From DASZXJ01 sp035545895 (GTDB taxonomy: Bacteria; Planctomycetota; Phycisphaerae; Tepidisphaerales; Tepidisphaeraceae): a stretch of 33,003 nt of DNA. Within the stretch, counting starts at the first letter, position 1; each line of letters opens with the position of its first letter. The position numbers and the translations under genes were made by a program. Below, piece by piece: positions 9,804 through 17,741 of the stretch. The DNA lies in contig DASZXJ010000240.1 of the NCBI GenBank assembly GCA_035545895.1, forward strand, positions 1 through 33,003. Reading direction: 5' to 3'. The notes beneath the pieces were generated by a model. It was not told the origin of the DNA, did not search any database, and saw only the letters and a program-made list of their open reading frames with translations.

Positions 9804-10649
9804 TCATTTTTCGACGGACTCGGTGGTCGGCGCCCCGGACGTACTGATCTTGTTCCAGTCCGGCAGACACTTTTCCGATTCCGGCAGCAGATAAGTTAAA
9901 AAATCGTTCATGATCCTCGATGAGTCCTGCTGACTCAGGTTGAAGGTCTGAACTTCGACTTTCATGTAATACCCATACTGCTCAAACAGGTTCGCCAATC
10001 GCATGCGAACCGCGATCGAATCGTTCATGTACAGCCCGTTGCAATTGAAAAAATAGGCGACATTCCGGGTGACCGATCCGCGTCCGGGCGTTGAATCCTC
10101 GAAAATGATGTATCGCAGCTTGTGATCGCCGGGCCGATCTTTCAGCACATCCCAGCTTTCAATGTTGTACGTCGTCGGCTCATAGCCGTCTGCGACATAG
10201 CAACGCTCGGGAACATGCGCCACCGTATCCGCCAATCCAGTGTAATAGGTCAGGCCCAGGTTCACCACGGCCAGCGGCTTGCGCACGCGGATTTCCGCCA
10301 GCAGCATCCGCCGCTCCTTGGCGGTTTTGTCCTTGAACTGATCGATTTCCTTCTGAGTCACCTGACGAGAATCGATATAGTCGCGAAAGATGAATTTGTC
10401 GGTCGCCAATGCATCCTGAACGTCGTGATCCAGGCCTTCATCAATCGAAACTTCGACCCAGGGACCAAAATGGTCCGGCAGTTCTTTCAATTGTTTCGCA
10501 AGCGGCACGGGCAGTTTGCGAAAATGCAGATGCATATATTGAGTGGCCGTGCTCATGCCCACGGCCGACACAAGGAGAATCGCGCCGACCACGAAAAACG
10601 CGGTCATTTTGCCCGAGCGCTTCGGAGGATTCGAGTCGACTTGTGTCAT
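9804..10649 (-). CDS. EpsI-domain exosortase-associated protein
   Basis: 281 residues. After a short cytosolic tail there is one membrane helix (about 15-34), and the remainder would face the periplasm. The segment around residues 132-157 (LTYYTGLAD, then HVPERCY with His145 and Cys150, then GYEP) matches the invariant His/Cys region of the EpsI family, which is found beside or fused to exosortases. Its ATG overlaps the exosortase stop codon as ATGA, indicating translational coupling and equal production. The family's biochemical role is not settled; an assisting role in exosortase-dependent sorting or EPS export is inferred from this constant pairing. Confidence 0.85.
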   Translation of the reverse strand: MTQVDSNPPKRSGKMTAFFVVGAILLVSAVGMSTATQYMHLHFRKLPVPLAKQLKELPDHFGPWVEVSIDEGLDHDVQDALATDKFIFRDYIDSRQVTQKEIDQFKDKTAKERRMLLAEIRVRKPLAVVNLGLTYYTGLADTVAHVPERCYVADGYEPTTYNIESWDVLKDRPGDHKLRYIIFEDSTPGRGSVTRNVAYFFNCNGLYMNDSIAVRMRLANLFEQYGYYMKVEVQTFNLSQQDSSRIMNDFLTYLLPESEKCLPDWNKISTSGAPTTESVEK

Positions 10650-11719
10650 TTGCCCTCCGAGCCGGCAGGCGCTGAGCCGGCCGATCGATTCGGAACTCTC
10701 ACAACTCCCGGCGTGGGTGAATCATCTTCTTCAATCAATATCTGATCCAATACCCAGCCGAACCCGAGAATCAGGAGCATCGCCGGCAAAAGCATCACCA
10801 ATCCGACAAACTGGTGGGCAAAACTCTGCGACAACTGCTCGGACACATAATGATCCAGCAAACCCTGCCCCGCCACGCGCATGACATTGCAGAAGATCGC
10901 GATCGGGATGGCCGACAGTGTCAGCAGAATGCGTTGCCACAAGGGCCGGGCCGACAAAAAAGCGATGGTTGCTGCCACGAAAATAAACGTCATCAACGAA
11001 CGCAATCCCGCACAAGCCTCGGCAACATTCAAAATTCGGAATGGATGCTGGATAACAATTTTCGATCCAGCCTGCATCGATTCAGCGCCAAACAAATTGA
11101 GCACGCCAACCGCAACCGTCGCGGCAAGGTTCTGCAGCGGCAATGCGATCTTGCTGTATACCAGTTCCGGCCAAGGCAACGCGCAAACCAAAAACGCGAT
11201 CGGGAACCATGCGATCTTCATGACTTCCCAGCCGCACAGGGTTAATACGACGCCAAACAGCGTGGCGACCATCCCAAAATCCTTGAGCCAGTCGTTTTGT
11301 CCCGGACCGATTGCGTAAACGAAAACCAGCAATCCCCAGAAAAGCACGGCCAGTCCCCAATCGAACATTATCGCCAGCGCGCCCAGCGCGATGATGCCGA
11401 TGGCGGCGCCAACAACATAGCCTCGCACCGTATCCGGCACGAGGCGCGGCATGAGGTAGATCAATCCGCCGCAAATCAAGGTGCAAAGGCCGGTGATAAA
11501 GCGAAATCTGGTGAAATTCGTGCCGAGCAGCGGCTTCACATCGGCTTTGAGGATCTGATCGCGATTAAGATACAGATAGTAAAGCCCGACCAGCGGTATA
11601 AAGCAGGAATGGCCCCAGTTGGCTTCACCGTAAAACGGATTGGTTTTTCGCCACAGGCGGCTGAGGCAGGGCTCGAAAAACAGCCATGTCATAAGCCCGG
11701 CAATAACCGCAATTTGCAT
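10646..11719 (-). CDS. Exosortase (EpsH/Xrt family transpeptidase-like membrane protein)
   Basis: A polytopic inner-membrane protein of 357 residues with about eight hydrophobic helices. It carries the exosortase hallmarks: W-GHSCFIPLVG near residue 40, the catalytic cysteine in AEACAGLRS (Cys236), the conserved arginine in CNVMRV (Arg281) and the histidine in AHQFVG (His302). Exosortases recognise C-terminal PEP-CTERM-like tails and cleave or attach the protein at the cell surface. I start it at the ATG at 11719, which has AAAGG 5 nt upstream and puts the first helix at the N-terminus. A TTG 16 codons earlier lacks a ribosome binding site. The last 4 bp overlap the EpsI-domain gene. No protein in this window shows a PEP-CTERM tail, so the substrates are encoded elsewhere. 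Confidence 0.9.
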   Translation of the reverse strand: MQIAVIAGLMTWLFFEPCLSRLWRKTNPFYGEANWGHSCFIPLVGLYYLYLNRDQILKADVKPLLGTNFTRFRFITGLCTLICGGLIYLMPRLVPDTVRGYVVGAAIGIIALGALAIMFDWGLAVLFWGLLVFVYAIGPGQNDWLKDFGMVATLFGVVLTLCGWEVMKIAWFPIAFLVCALPWPELVYSKIALPLQNLAATVAVGVLNLFGAESMQAGSKIVIQHPFRILNVAEACAGLRSLMTFIFVAATIAFLSARPLWQRILLTLSAIPIAIFCNVMRVAGQGLLDHYVSEQLSQSFAHQFVGLVMLLPAMLLILGFGWVLDQILIEEDDSPTPGVVRVPNRSAGSAPAGSEGK

Positions 11720-12053
11720 CCAGACCTTTGATTCCAGGCCTAGATACAGTGTCGCCCCTCCATCCAAAACTGGACGGATCGAAGGATCATCTGGGGAGTT
11801 TGATTGCGCGCTACTCAGGGGAATCCACCGCTGATTCTATCGGTTTAACGGAGCGCTACCTAAGGTCAGGAATGGCGCCCTCCACGTAAAAAAACCGGTT
11901 GTTATGCAAAAGTTACACGATTTAGTCCGGGAAATGCAGTCCAATAAACAGAACCGCGAGGGCCAATCACACCCGGCCGGGTGTAATCATGCCCTCGCGG
12001 CCCTGACGTATCAAGCAAATCAAATCCGCCGCTGCGAGCGGCCGAATTCACTT
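11720..12053. other. Intergenic region between wza-like gene and exosortase
   Basis: A 334-bp gap between two genes on the same strand. It contains the nested palindrome at 11954-12000 and otherwise no convincing gene. I looked on the minus strand for a sigma54 -24/-12 element, which controls some PEP-CTERM loci, and for a good sigma70 pair, and found neither. Whether the exosortase is transcribed from its own promoter here is therefore open. Confidence 0.5.
11954..12000 (-). terminator. Nested hairpin downstream of wza-like gene (terminator or regulatory stem)
   Basis: A perfect 10-bp inverted repeat, CCGCGAGGGC (11954-11963) and GCCCTCGCGG (11991-12000), encloses a second, separate 16-bp perfect palindrome (11969-11984, ACACCCGG then CCGGGTGT). 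On the minus strand it begins 54 nt after the wza-like stop codon and is followed by a T-rich stretch (TTCTGTTTATT). That fits a rho-independent terminator for the wza-like transcript, or an attenuator before the exosortase operon. Confidence 0.5.
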
Positions 12054-13514
12054 TTAGAAGTCCAAACCTCCGGATCGACCCGCATAGTTGCGGTCATAGA
12101 TAAAGCCAAATCCATAGGTCAGGCGGAAGCCGTTGCGGAAGTTCTGAAGGAACGGCGCCAAAGCATTGGTGCCGACCATCACCTGGTCGTCCGGCTTAAG
12201 CAGGATGTCGGGTTCTTCCCCTGCAAAGACCTTGGCCAGATCGACGCGGGAATAGACGGTCTTGAATCGGCCGATCTTGCGGACGATTTCGGTTCGCTGC
12301 GGAATCGCCAGTTGATCCAAGCCGCCGGCCGCGATGATCGATTCGCGGAGCGTGATATCGCGTGCGGTCAGGCTATACACGCCCGGCCGGGACGTATGCC
12401 CGCCAATGTAGTATTCCCCAATCACCGGCTGAGGCACGATGATGAAATCCTGCGGCCGAATCACGATGTTGTACTTCAACTGCCCGCGCTTGGTCAGAGG
12501 TTCAAGCGGAATGCGGATGATGCGCACGTCGCTCGGTTCCTGAGGCTCATTAAAGGCGAAGTTGCTGGCGGTTTCGGTGACCGGCGCAACTGGCGCGGGG
12601 GCTACCGCTGTCGGAGCGCTGCCCGCCATCGGCTGGCCACTCTGAATCTGCATCGGCTTGTCATCCACGATGATGATCCGGCCTTCCGCTCCCGACGCAG
12701 GCTGGCTGGTCTGGGCTGCGGGCTGTTCCTGGGTCATCAATTTCGGCGAGCCGGTCGCCGGCGAAATGTCCGAACGCGGCGCGAGAATATCAGGAGCCGG
12801 CTGGGTTGCTGGATTGGCGGCCGGAACGGCAATGGGCGCTGCGCCTTCAACAGTGTCCTGGCTCTTCTGGCGAATCACATAAACGTATTCAATTCCCAGC
12901 GGCGAGGTCACATCCCGCGCCAAGACCAACGCATCGAGCAACCGGGTATTCGGATCGATGAGCGCATATTGCGACATCTGGTTGACCGCGCCCGAAATCG
13001 TGAAAATCCGGTTGCGGGCTTCAATTGTCACGACCGAAACCTGTGCATTTTGAATCAGGTTCTTGTCGCGATAGGCCTGGGAAATCGCCTGTTCGAGCTG
13101 CGATTCGGTCAGGCCGGCGGCTTTGACCTGTTCGATCAAAGGCAGGCTGATGACCCCGCTTTGCGTCACGCGCATCTGCTTGAGCGTTTCAACGCCCGGT
13201 GCAACCAGATCGGTGATCGAAACCTGGATCAGGTCGTTGGCGCCGATCGTGTAGTCGTCCTTATTGACAATCAGATCGGAGTCGCGAACTTCGGTGGCGT
13301 TGACGAAGCGCTCATCGGTTTCTTCAATGCCGGTATCCAGGTTCTTCAGGATCGGTACGACAATCGGCGTCTTGCCGAAACGACCCATTTCCGTGGGATC
13401 AAAATAGCTTTGTGTTTCGCAGCCCGTTCCGAAACTCAATAGAAGCACTGAAAGCACACCCCCGGCCACGGTCAGCATGCCGCTCCGCACCGTCGTGAAT
13501 CGTGAAACTAGCAA
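12054..13514 (-). CDS. Wza-type polysaccharide export outer-membrane lipoprotein
   Basis: 486 residues from a TTG start. It has a signal peptide with a lipobox-like end (SFGTGC, Cys32), a Poly_export domain (about 87-165; starts YTIGANDLIQVSI) and a first SLBB-type domain (about 170-215; ISGAVNQMSQYALI). A 110-residue linker rich in Ala, Pro, Thr and Gln (about 219-328) leads to a further SLBB region from about 365 (YYIGGHTSRPGVYSL). The protein would form the outer-membrane channel for the polysaccharide handled by the Wzc-like kinase. The TTG at 13514 is chosen because GGAAAGGAG lies 6 nt upstream; an earlier in-frame TTG has no such site. It is the first gene of the export block, with a promoter candidate at 13608-13636. 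The long low-complexity linker is unusual for the family. Confidence 0.9.
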   Translation of the reverse strand: MLVSRFTTVRSGMLTVAGGVLSVLLLSFGTGCETQSYFDPTEMGRFGKTPIVVPILKNLDTGIEETDERFVNATEVRDSDLIVNKDDYTIGANDLIQVSITDLVAPGVETLKQMRVTQSGVISLPLIEQVKAAGLTESQLEQAISQAYRDKNLIQNAQVSVVTIEARNRIFTISGAVNQMSQYALIDPNTRLLDALVLARDVTSPLGIEYVYVIRQKSQDTVEGAAPIAVPAANPATQPAPDILAPRSDISPATGSPKLMTQEQPAAQTSQPASGAEGRIIIVDDKPMQIQSGQPMAGSAPTAVAPAPVAPVTETASNFAFNEPQEPSDVRIIRIPLEPLTKRGQLKYNIVIRPQDFIIVPQPVIGEYYIGGHTSRPGVYSLTARDITLRESIIAAGGLDQLAIPQRTEIVRKIGRFKTVYSRVDLAKVFAGEEPDILLKPDDQVMVGTNALAPFLQNFRNGFRLTYGFGFIYDRNYAGRSGGLDF

Positions 13515-13607
13515 GTTGCACTCCTTTCCAGCTAAGCCAACCGCAACAGGCAATAAAATCCGCCATCAGCCCGTCGTGGGCCGTTAGTCGGTATTCGACT
13601 TATGGGC

Positions 13608-13636
13608 ATTTTGCACTAAAGACAAACACCTGGCAA
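13608..13636 (-). promoter_or_regulatory. Candidate sigma70-type promoter for the wza-like gene
   Basis: Read on the minus strand: TTGCCA (13636-13631), a 17-bp spacer, CAAAAT (13613-13608). The -35 matches at 5 of 6 positions and the -10 at 4 of 6. It leaves a leader of about 90 nt before the TTG start. Confidence 0.4.
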
Positions 13637-13727
13637 ATTGGATAGAGTTGCTAAAACAGTTCTGGGACGTCTTATCAACCCTGCCATCATCGTCCAATCG
13701 CCGGTTGGGGAGGTTATGAGACCTATG

Positions 13728-15920
13728 CTATCGGCTGGCAACCAGGGCATTTGCTCCGATGACAATCAGCCTCGCTTCGTGAGATCCCAATTCCAATGGC
13801 AATTTTACGCCATCCCGTACAGGAGTCGCTTCGATTTTCTCGATGGTTCCGTCGGAGGCATTCCAGACCTGAGCCTGCCCGTTGCCTGCCAAAGAGACCT
13901 GACAACTCTGTTTCTGGTCGCTTTCGTTAAATGCAAAGTAAACATCCGCATCCCGCCATTTTCGATGCATGAATTTGATATTTGAATCTGACTGATCCAG
14001 GACCACATCCGGTTTGGGCAATGTCGCCAGTACCTTATCATTCACTTCGCCAGATGGTTCACGCAGTGAAGCCCACCTCGGATCCGAGGCTGTGGTTGCA
14101 TTCAGGAATGTCTTTTCAACGATCAATGCCGGTTCCTTGCCAAGAAAGATGACCTTGCCTCCTGCCTTGGCAAACAAGGCGAGGCGGTCGATCGACGTTT
14201 TTGAAATGGCAGTACAGGCAGGGACAATGATCGCTCGATATGCCTGCCCACTGGCGTTGATGAATTCCGGGCCCTGCAATTTCATGTTCGAAGCAAGCGC
14301 GGCTTCGTCAACGAAGTCGTAATCTCTCTGATTTTCCAACAAGCCTTGCGCGACCTTCATCATGGACGCGTTGGATGAGTTATCGCCAAGCCACATGCTC
14401 ATGGTGGGGACATACACACCGATTTGCGCAGCCGGGCGACCTTGTGCCAGCACATAGGTCATGCGATTGGAATAGGTCGCCAGTTCGGAAAACTTTTCAT
14501 CGCTCATGTAACCTCGTCCTCGGCCAGCGCCGCCGGCGCGGGCGGGGTTCGGCGCGGTGGCGGGACCTCCGCCTCGTGGAACAGACGATGAATAGAACAT
14601 GAACTCAAACAGGTTGATCCCGCGAACCAGCATGTAGTTCACGCCGAATCGGGCTTCCTCAATCCCCGCCGGCGGGGTGTAAGCCGCGAAGCTTTCCGCC
14701 AATGCACGAGGCCGGCCGTTCAGATGCGCTGCCGACGAGGGGAATTTCACAAAATCAGCGACCTTTCCCGGCCAGACCTGGTTCCAGATCGTGTCCACGC
14801 CGGGAATCTGCGTCTTTCTAAACGCCCGATAGAAATCGCCGGTCGTGCGAACCAGCGACGGCATGTTGTGATCGTTATTCAGATGGCTCGTTGCCTCCAG
14901 GCCATTGGCTGCGCACCAATCCGCCTGGGCGTCGAAGAAATATTCAGCGAACAGTTCCGACCAGACGTCGAAAAAGTCCGCCTTGGCGCGGCGCTGCTCA
15001 TCGGTCATCTGGTTGCCCAGGAAGAACGGAAGATAGGGTCGAACATCGTATCCCTTGGCCTGCTGAAATTGTTCAGCGAGCTTTGGCGTCCACGGCACGC
15101 CGGTCATTTCAGGCTCATCTCCGCGAAACGCGATGATCGCGTTGCCGAACAAATCGCCGACGTGCTTTTTGTATTCCTCGTGGGTCCATTCGATGAACAG
15201 GTGGGCTGCTTCCTTGTCGATCAGGTCGCCCATCGAGTTGGCTTTTGTTTTGGCCGCGGTTGGATCGTTGATCGCCCGCGTGTCGGGCGTGGCGTACATC
15301 CATTTTGAAACCAGCACCTGCCAATTTCCGCCCGTGGGTGCGGTCCATTCAATTTTGCCCGAGCGGATCTCGATGGATTGGGTCTGGCCATCATCCTGAT
15401 TGACGGCCACCGCGCTGATCGTTTCCGGCGAAACATCCTGCCTGAAGGTTTCACCTCCCGCCATCGCAACCGGCTGCGGCCGCGCCAAAGCCTTCATCCG
15501 CAATTCAGGCCGCTCGCGGGTGTATTTCCCGTTCACGAATCCGCTGGGATATTTCCCCTCATCGATGATAATCACCCGCATGCCGCGATTGCGGGCGCCT
15601 TCAGCGGCAAATCGAATCAGCTTGAAATACTCCTCGGAAAGATACGGCGCATTGTCCATGCGATATCCCGCCTCGATCGTCACAATGCGCAGACCTCGCG
15701 CATGAAGGGTATTCAGATCGCGAGTGATGACTTCCTCGGTCATCGGTCCATTCCAACTCCACGTCACCGAATTGGCATTCTCCGGCGGCGGAGACTTGAA
15801 ATGCGCCGCCACCTCCGCAGCCGTCGGATCGCTCATCTTCTGCCATGGCTGCTCAGCGGCGATCAGAGTGGTTGAAAGAGCAATACCGAATGCCGCAACA
15901 AATCGAGCGATGGTTTTCAT
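13728..15920 (-). CDS. Secreted GH106-like glycoside hydrolase (putative alpha-L-rhamnosidase)
   Basis: 730 residues with a clear Sec signal peptide (MKTIARF followed by a hydrophobic stretch ending IAA, about residue 20). The first third has the look of the GH106 (PF17132) barrel: VTWSWNGPMTEE near residue 48, then IDEGKYPSGFVNG, then DEPEMTGVPWTPKLAEQF followed by KGYDVRPYLP at about 265-300. The acidic pair in that last segment lies where GH106 enzymes keep catalytic acids. GH106 enzymes release L-rhamnose from plant rhamnogalacturonans or flavonoid glycosides. At 730 aa it is shorter than typical members, so it may lack C-terminal beta domains. The ATG at 15920 is preferred to one six codons earlier because AGGAG lies 9 nt upstream. 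It is divergent from the GH43 gene. Confidence 0.72.
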   Translation of the reverse strand: MKTIARFVAAFGIALSTTLIAAEQPWQKMSDPTAAEVAAHFKSPPPENANSVTWSWNGPMTEEVITRDLNTLHARGLRIVTIEAGYRMDNAPYLSEEYFKLIRFAAEGARNRGMRVIIIDEGKYPSGFVNGKYTRERPELRMKALARPQPVAMAGGETFRQDVSPETISAVAVNQDDGQTQSIEIRSGKIEWTAPTGGNWQVLVSKWMYATPDTRAINDPTAAKTKANSMGDLIDKEAAHLFIEWTHEEYKKHVGDLFGNAIIAFRGDEPEMTGVPWTPKLAEQFQQAKGYDVRPYLPFFLGNQMTDEQRRAKADFFDVWSELFAEYFFDAQADWCAANGLEATSHLNNDHNMPSLVRTTGDFYRAFRKTQIPGVDTIWNQVWPGKVADFVKFPSSAAHLNGRPRALAESFAAYTPPAGIEEARFGVNYMLVRGINLFEFMFYSSSVPRGGGPATAPNPARAGGAGRGRGYMSDEKFSELATYSNRMTYVLAQGRPAAQIGVYVPTMSMWLGDNSSNASMMKVAQGLLENQRDYDFVDEAALASNMKLQGPEFINASGQAYRAIIVPACTAISKTSIDRLALFAKAGGKVIFLGKEPALIVEKTFLNATTASDPRWASLREPSGEVNDKVLATLPKPDVVLDQSDSNIKFMHRKWRDADVYFAFNESDQKQSCQVSLAGNGQAQVWNASDGTIEKIEATPVRDGVKLPLELGSHEARLIVIGANALVASR

Positions 15921-16005
15921 GCAATTGGCTCCTGCCATTTTAGATACGCCCTTAATGGGAAGTTGTGGATGATAAAATGTTTCCCGCCGTAACGCCGAGG
16001 CCTTT

Positions 16006-16032
16006 CGTCACTGCAAAAGGTGACGGCGGAGG
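16006..16032 (+). promoter_or_regulatory. Leader hairpin and ribosome binding site of the GH43 gene
   Basis: A perfect 6-bp stem, CGTCAC (16006-16011) with GTGACG (16020-16025), ends just before the GGAGG at 16028-16032 that is 11 nt upstream of ATG 16044. A competing 7-bp pairing, CCGCCGT (15984-15990) with ACGGCGG (16023-16029), would cover the start of GGAGG. The two stems cannot form together. Confidence 0.35.
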
Positions 16033-16043
16033 CGTGTCCAGCT

Positions 16044-17609
16044 ATGCTGGCCATGTCTCTCATGAATATCAAAACCTCCATCATCGTGTGCCTGATGTGC
16101 GCTCACTGCACCGCCCAGCCAACAACCGCGCCGTGGATTCCCGATCTGGGAGATGGCACGTTCAAAAACCCCGTCCTCTTCGCGGACTACTCCGACCCGG
16201 ATGTCATTCGCGTCGGTTCGGACTTTTACCTGACCGCCTCCAGTTTCGGCTGTCTGCCCGGCTTGCCGATCCTGCATTCGCGCAACCTGGTCAATTGGAA
16301 GATCATCAACTACGCCGTCCAGAAATTGCCCGAACGGTTTGACACGCTCACTCCGGGCAACGGCATCTGGGCGCCGTCAATTCGATATCACGACGGGTTC
16401 TATTGGATATTCGTAGGCGATCCGGACTGGGGCATCCTGATGATCAAGGCGAAAGACCCCGCCGGCACGTGGGAACCTATTCACGTAGTCCAGGAAGGCA
16501 AAGGCCTGATCGACACCTGCCCGCTTTGGGATGACGATGGCAAGGCGTATCTCGTGCACGCGTTCGCCGGCAGTCGCGCAGGCAAGAAAGACATGATCGT
16601 CGTGCAGGAAATGTTGCCCGATGGAACCAAACTGATCGGCGAAGAACGCCTGGTCATCGATGGCCGAAACAATCTGTATCCCACCATCGAAGGGCCCAAA
16701 TTTTATAAACGGAACGGCTGGTATTACATTATGGCTCCGGCGGGTGGAGTCGGAGGCGGCTACCAGATCGCCGCCCGTTCGAAAAATGTGTTCGGTCCAT
16801 ATGAAATCAAACGAGTCCTCGAACAAGGCTCGACCAAAATCAACGGCCCGCACCAGGGCGGCTGGGTCGAACTGGAAAACGGCGAAAACTGGTTCATGCA
16901 TTTTCAGGATCGCGGCGCGTATGGCCGACTCGTGCATCTCAACCCGGTGCACTGGGTCGATGATTGGCCGCTCATGGGCGAGGATTTTGACAAGAATGGA
17001 ATCGGCGAACCGGTTTCAACCTATAAAAAGCCCGATGTCGGCTCGAATCAGCCGATCGAAGTGCCGCAAACTTCGGATGAATTTGATTCAGGCAAATTGA
17101 ATCTGGCCTGGCAGTGGCAGACCAATCCGAAGGACAATTGGATGTCCCTCGCCGCCCGGCCCGGCTGGTTGCGGTTGAATGCAATCGCAAAGCCGGCAGG
17201 CAACATGACGATGATCCCAAACCAGTTGTTGCAAAAGTTTCCCGCACCCAATTTCAAAGCAACAACCCGCGTCGAAATTGATGGCAACGCCACCGCAGCC
17301 CTGACCATCATGGGGCAAACCTATTCAGCCCTGCTCCTGAGTCGCAGCGGCGACACCCTGCAGGTGCAAAAAGTGACCGGCGAGAAAATCGAAGCAACCC
17401 AAGAAGGATTGAAAGGCCCCATCTGGCTCCGCGTAGCGGTTGAGCCGGAGGCCCACTGCACCTTCAGCTACAGCACCGACGGTGAAAAGTTCACGACGCT
17501 GGGCGAACCCTTCATCGCCAGACCCGGCCGCTGGATTGGCGCAAAAGTCGGAATCTTCTGCACCGGCGCCGAAGGCCATGCCGATTTTGACTGGTTCCGA
17601 ATCGAATAA
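16044..17609 (+). CDS. Secreted GH43-family glycoside hydrolase (beta-xylosidase / alpha-L-arabinofuranosidase type)
   Basis: About 521 residues. After a signal peptide (MNIKTSIIVCLMCAHC region) the five-bladed propeller begins with NPVLFADYSDPDV (general base Asp51). The transition-state Asp is in GLIDTCPLWDDDG (Asp157) and the general acid in TIEGPKFY (Glu216). The C-terminal part, from about residue 345, is a beta-sandwich of the concanavalin-like type often attached to GH43 xylosidases. The enzyme would trim xylose or arabinose from hemicellulose or pectin side chains; the sugar cannot be fixed from sequence alone. The start is uncertain: ATG 16044 is best placed after GGAGG, while ATG 16053 and 16062 are also in frame and give a tidier signal peptide. 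It is transcribed away from the GH106-like gene and toward the GH35-like gene. Confidence 0.88.
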   Translation: MLAMSLMNIKTSIIVCLMCAHCTAQPTTAPWIPDLGDGTFKNPVLFADYSDPDVIRVGSDFYLTASSFGCLPGLPILHSRNLVNWKIINYAVQKLPERFDTLTPGNGIWAPSIRYHDGFYWIFVGDPDWGILMIKAKDPAGTWEPIHVVQEGKGLIDTCPLWDDDGKAYLVHAFAGSRAGKKDMIVVQEMLPDGTKLIGEERLVIDGRNNLYPTIEGPKFYKRNGWYYIMAPAGGVGGGYQIAARSKNVFGPYEIKRVLEQGSTKINGPHQGGWVELENGENWFMHFQDRGAYGRLVHLNPVHWVDDWPLMGEDFDKNGIGEPVSTYKKPDVGSNQPIEVPQTSDEFDSGKLNLAWQWQTNPKDNWMSLAARPGWLRLNAIAKPAGNMTMIPNQLLQKFPAPNFKATTRVEIDGNATAALTIMGQTYSALLLSRSGDTLQVQKVTGEKIEATQEGLKGPIWLRVAVEPEAHCTFSYSTDGEKFTTLGEPFIARPGRWIGAKVGIFCTGAEGHADFDWFRIE

Positions 17610-17741
17610 AATCATCGAGGCGATCGTGCTCCATCATCGCACGCTTCATGGCCATCGATTTTTGGACAATGGCGCGGGCGCGGCTGCCGACAAGTGACAT
17701 GCCCGGCACACCATTGAGCGCATCGCTTCAAACAACACGGC

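Noticed and set aside
11904..13442. A 512-codon open frame on the plus strand opposite the wza-like gene
   Set aside because: It mirrors the real gene in a GC-biased sequence, has no family resemblance, is rich in Arg/His/Gly as antisense frames are, and lacks a ribosome binding site.
17625..17660. CGTGC/GCACG hairpin between the convergent GH43 and GH35 genes
   Set aside because: A 5-bp stem without a proper T-run directly after; may be chance.
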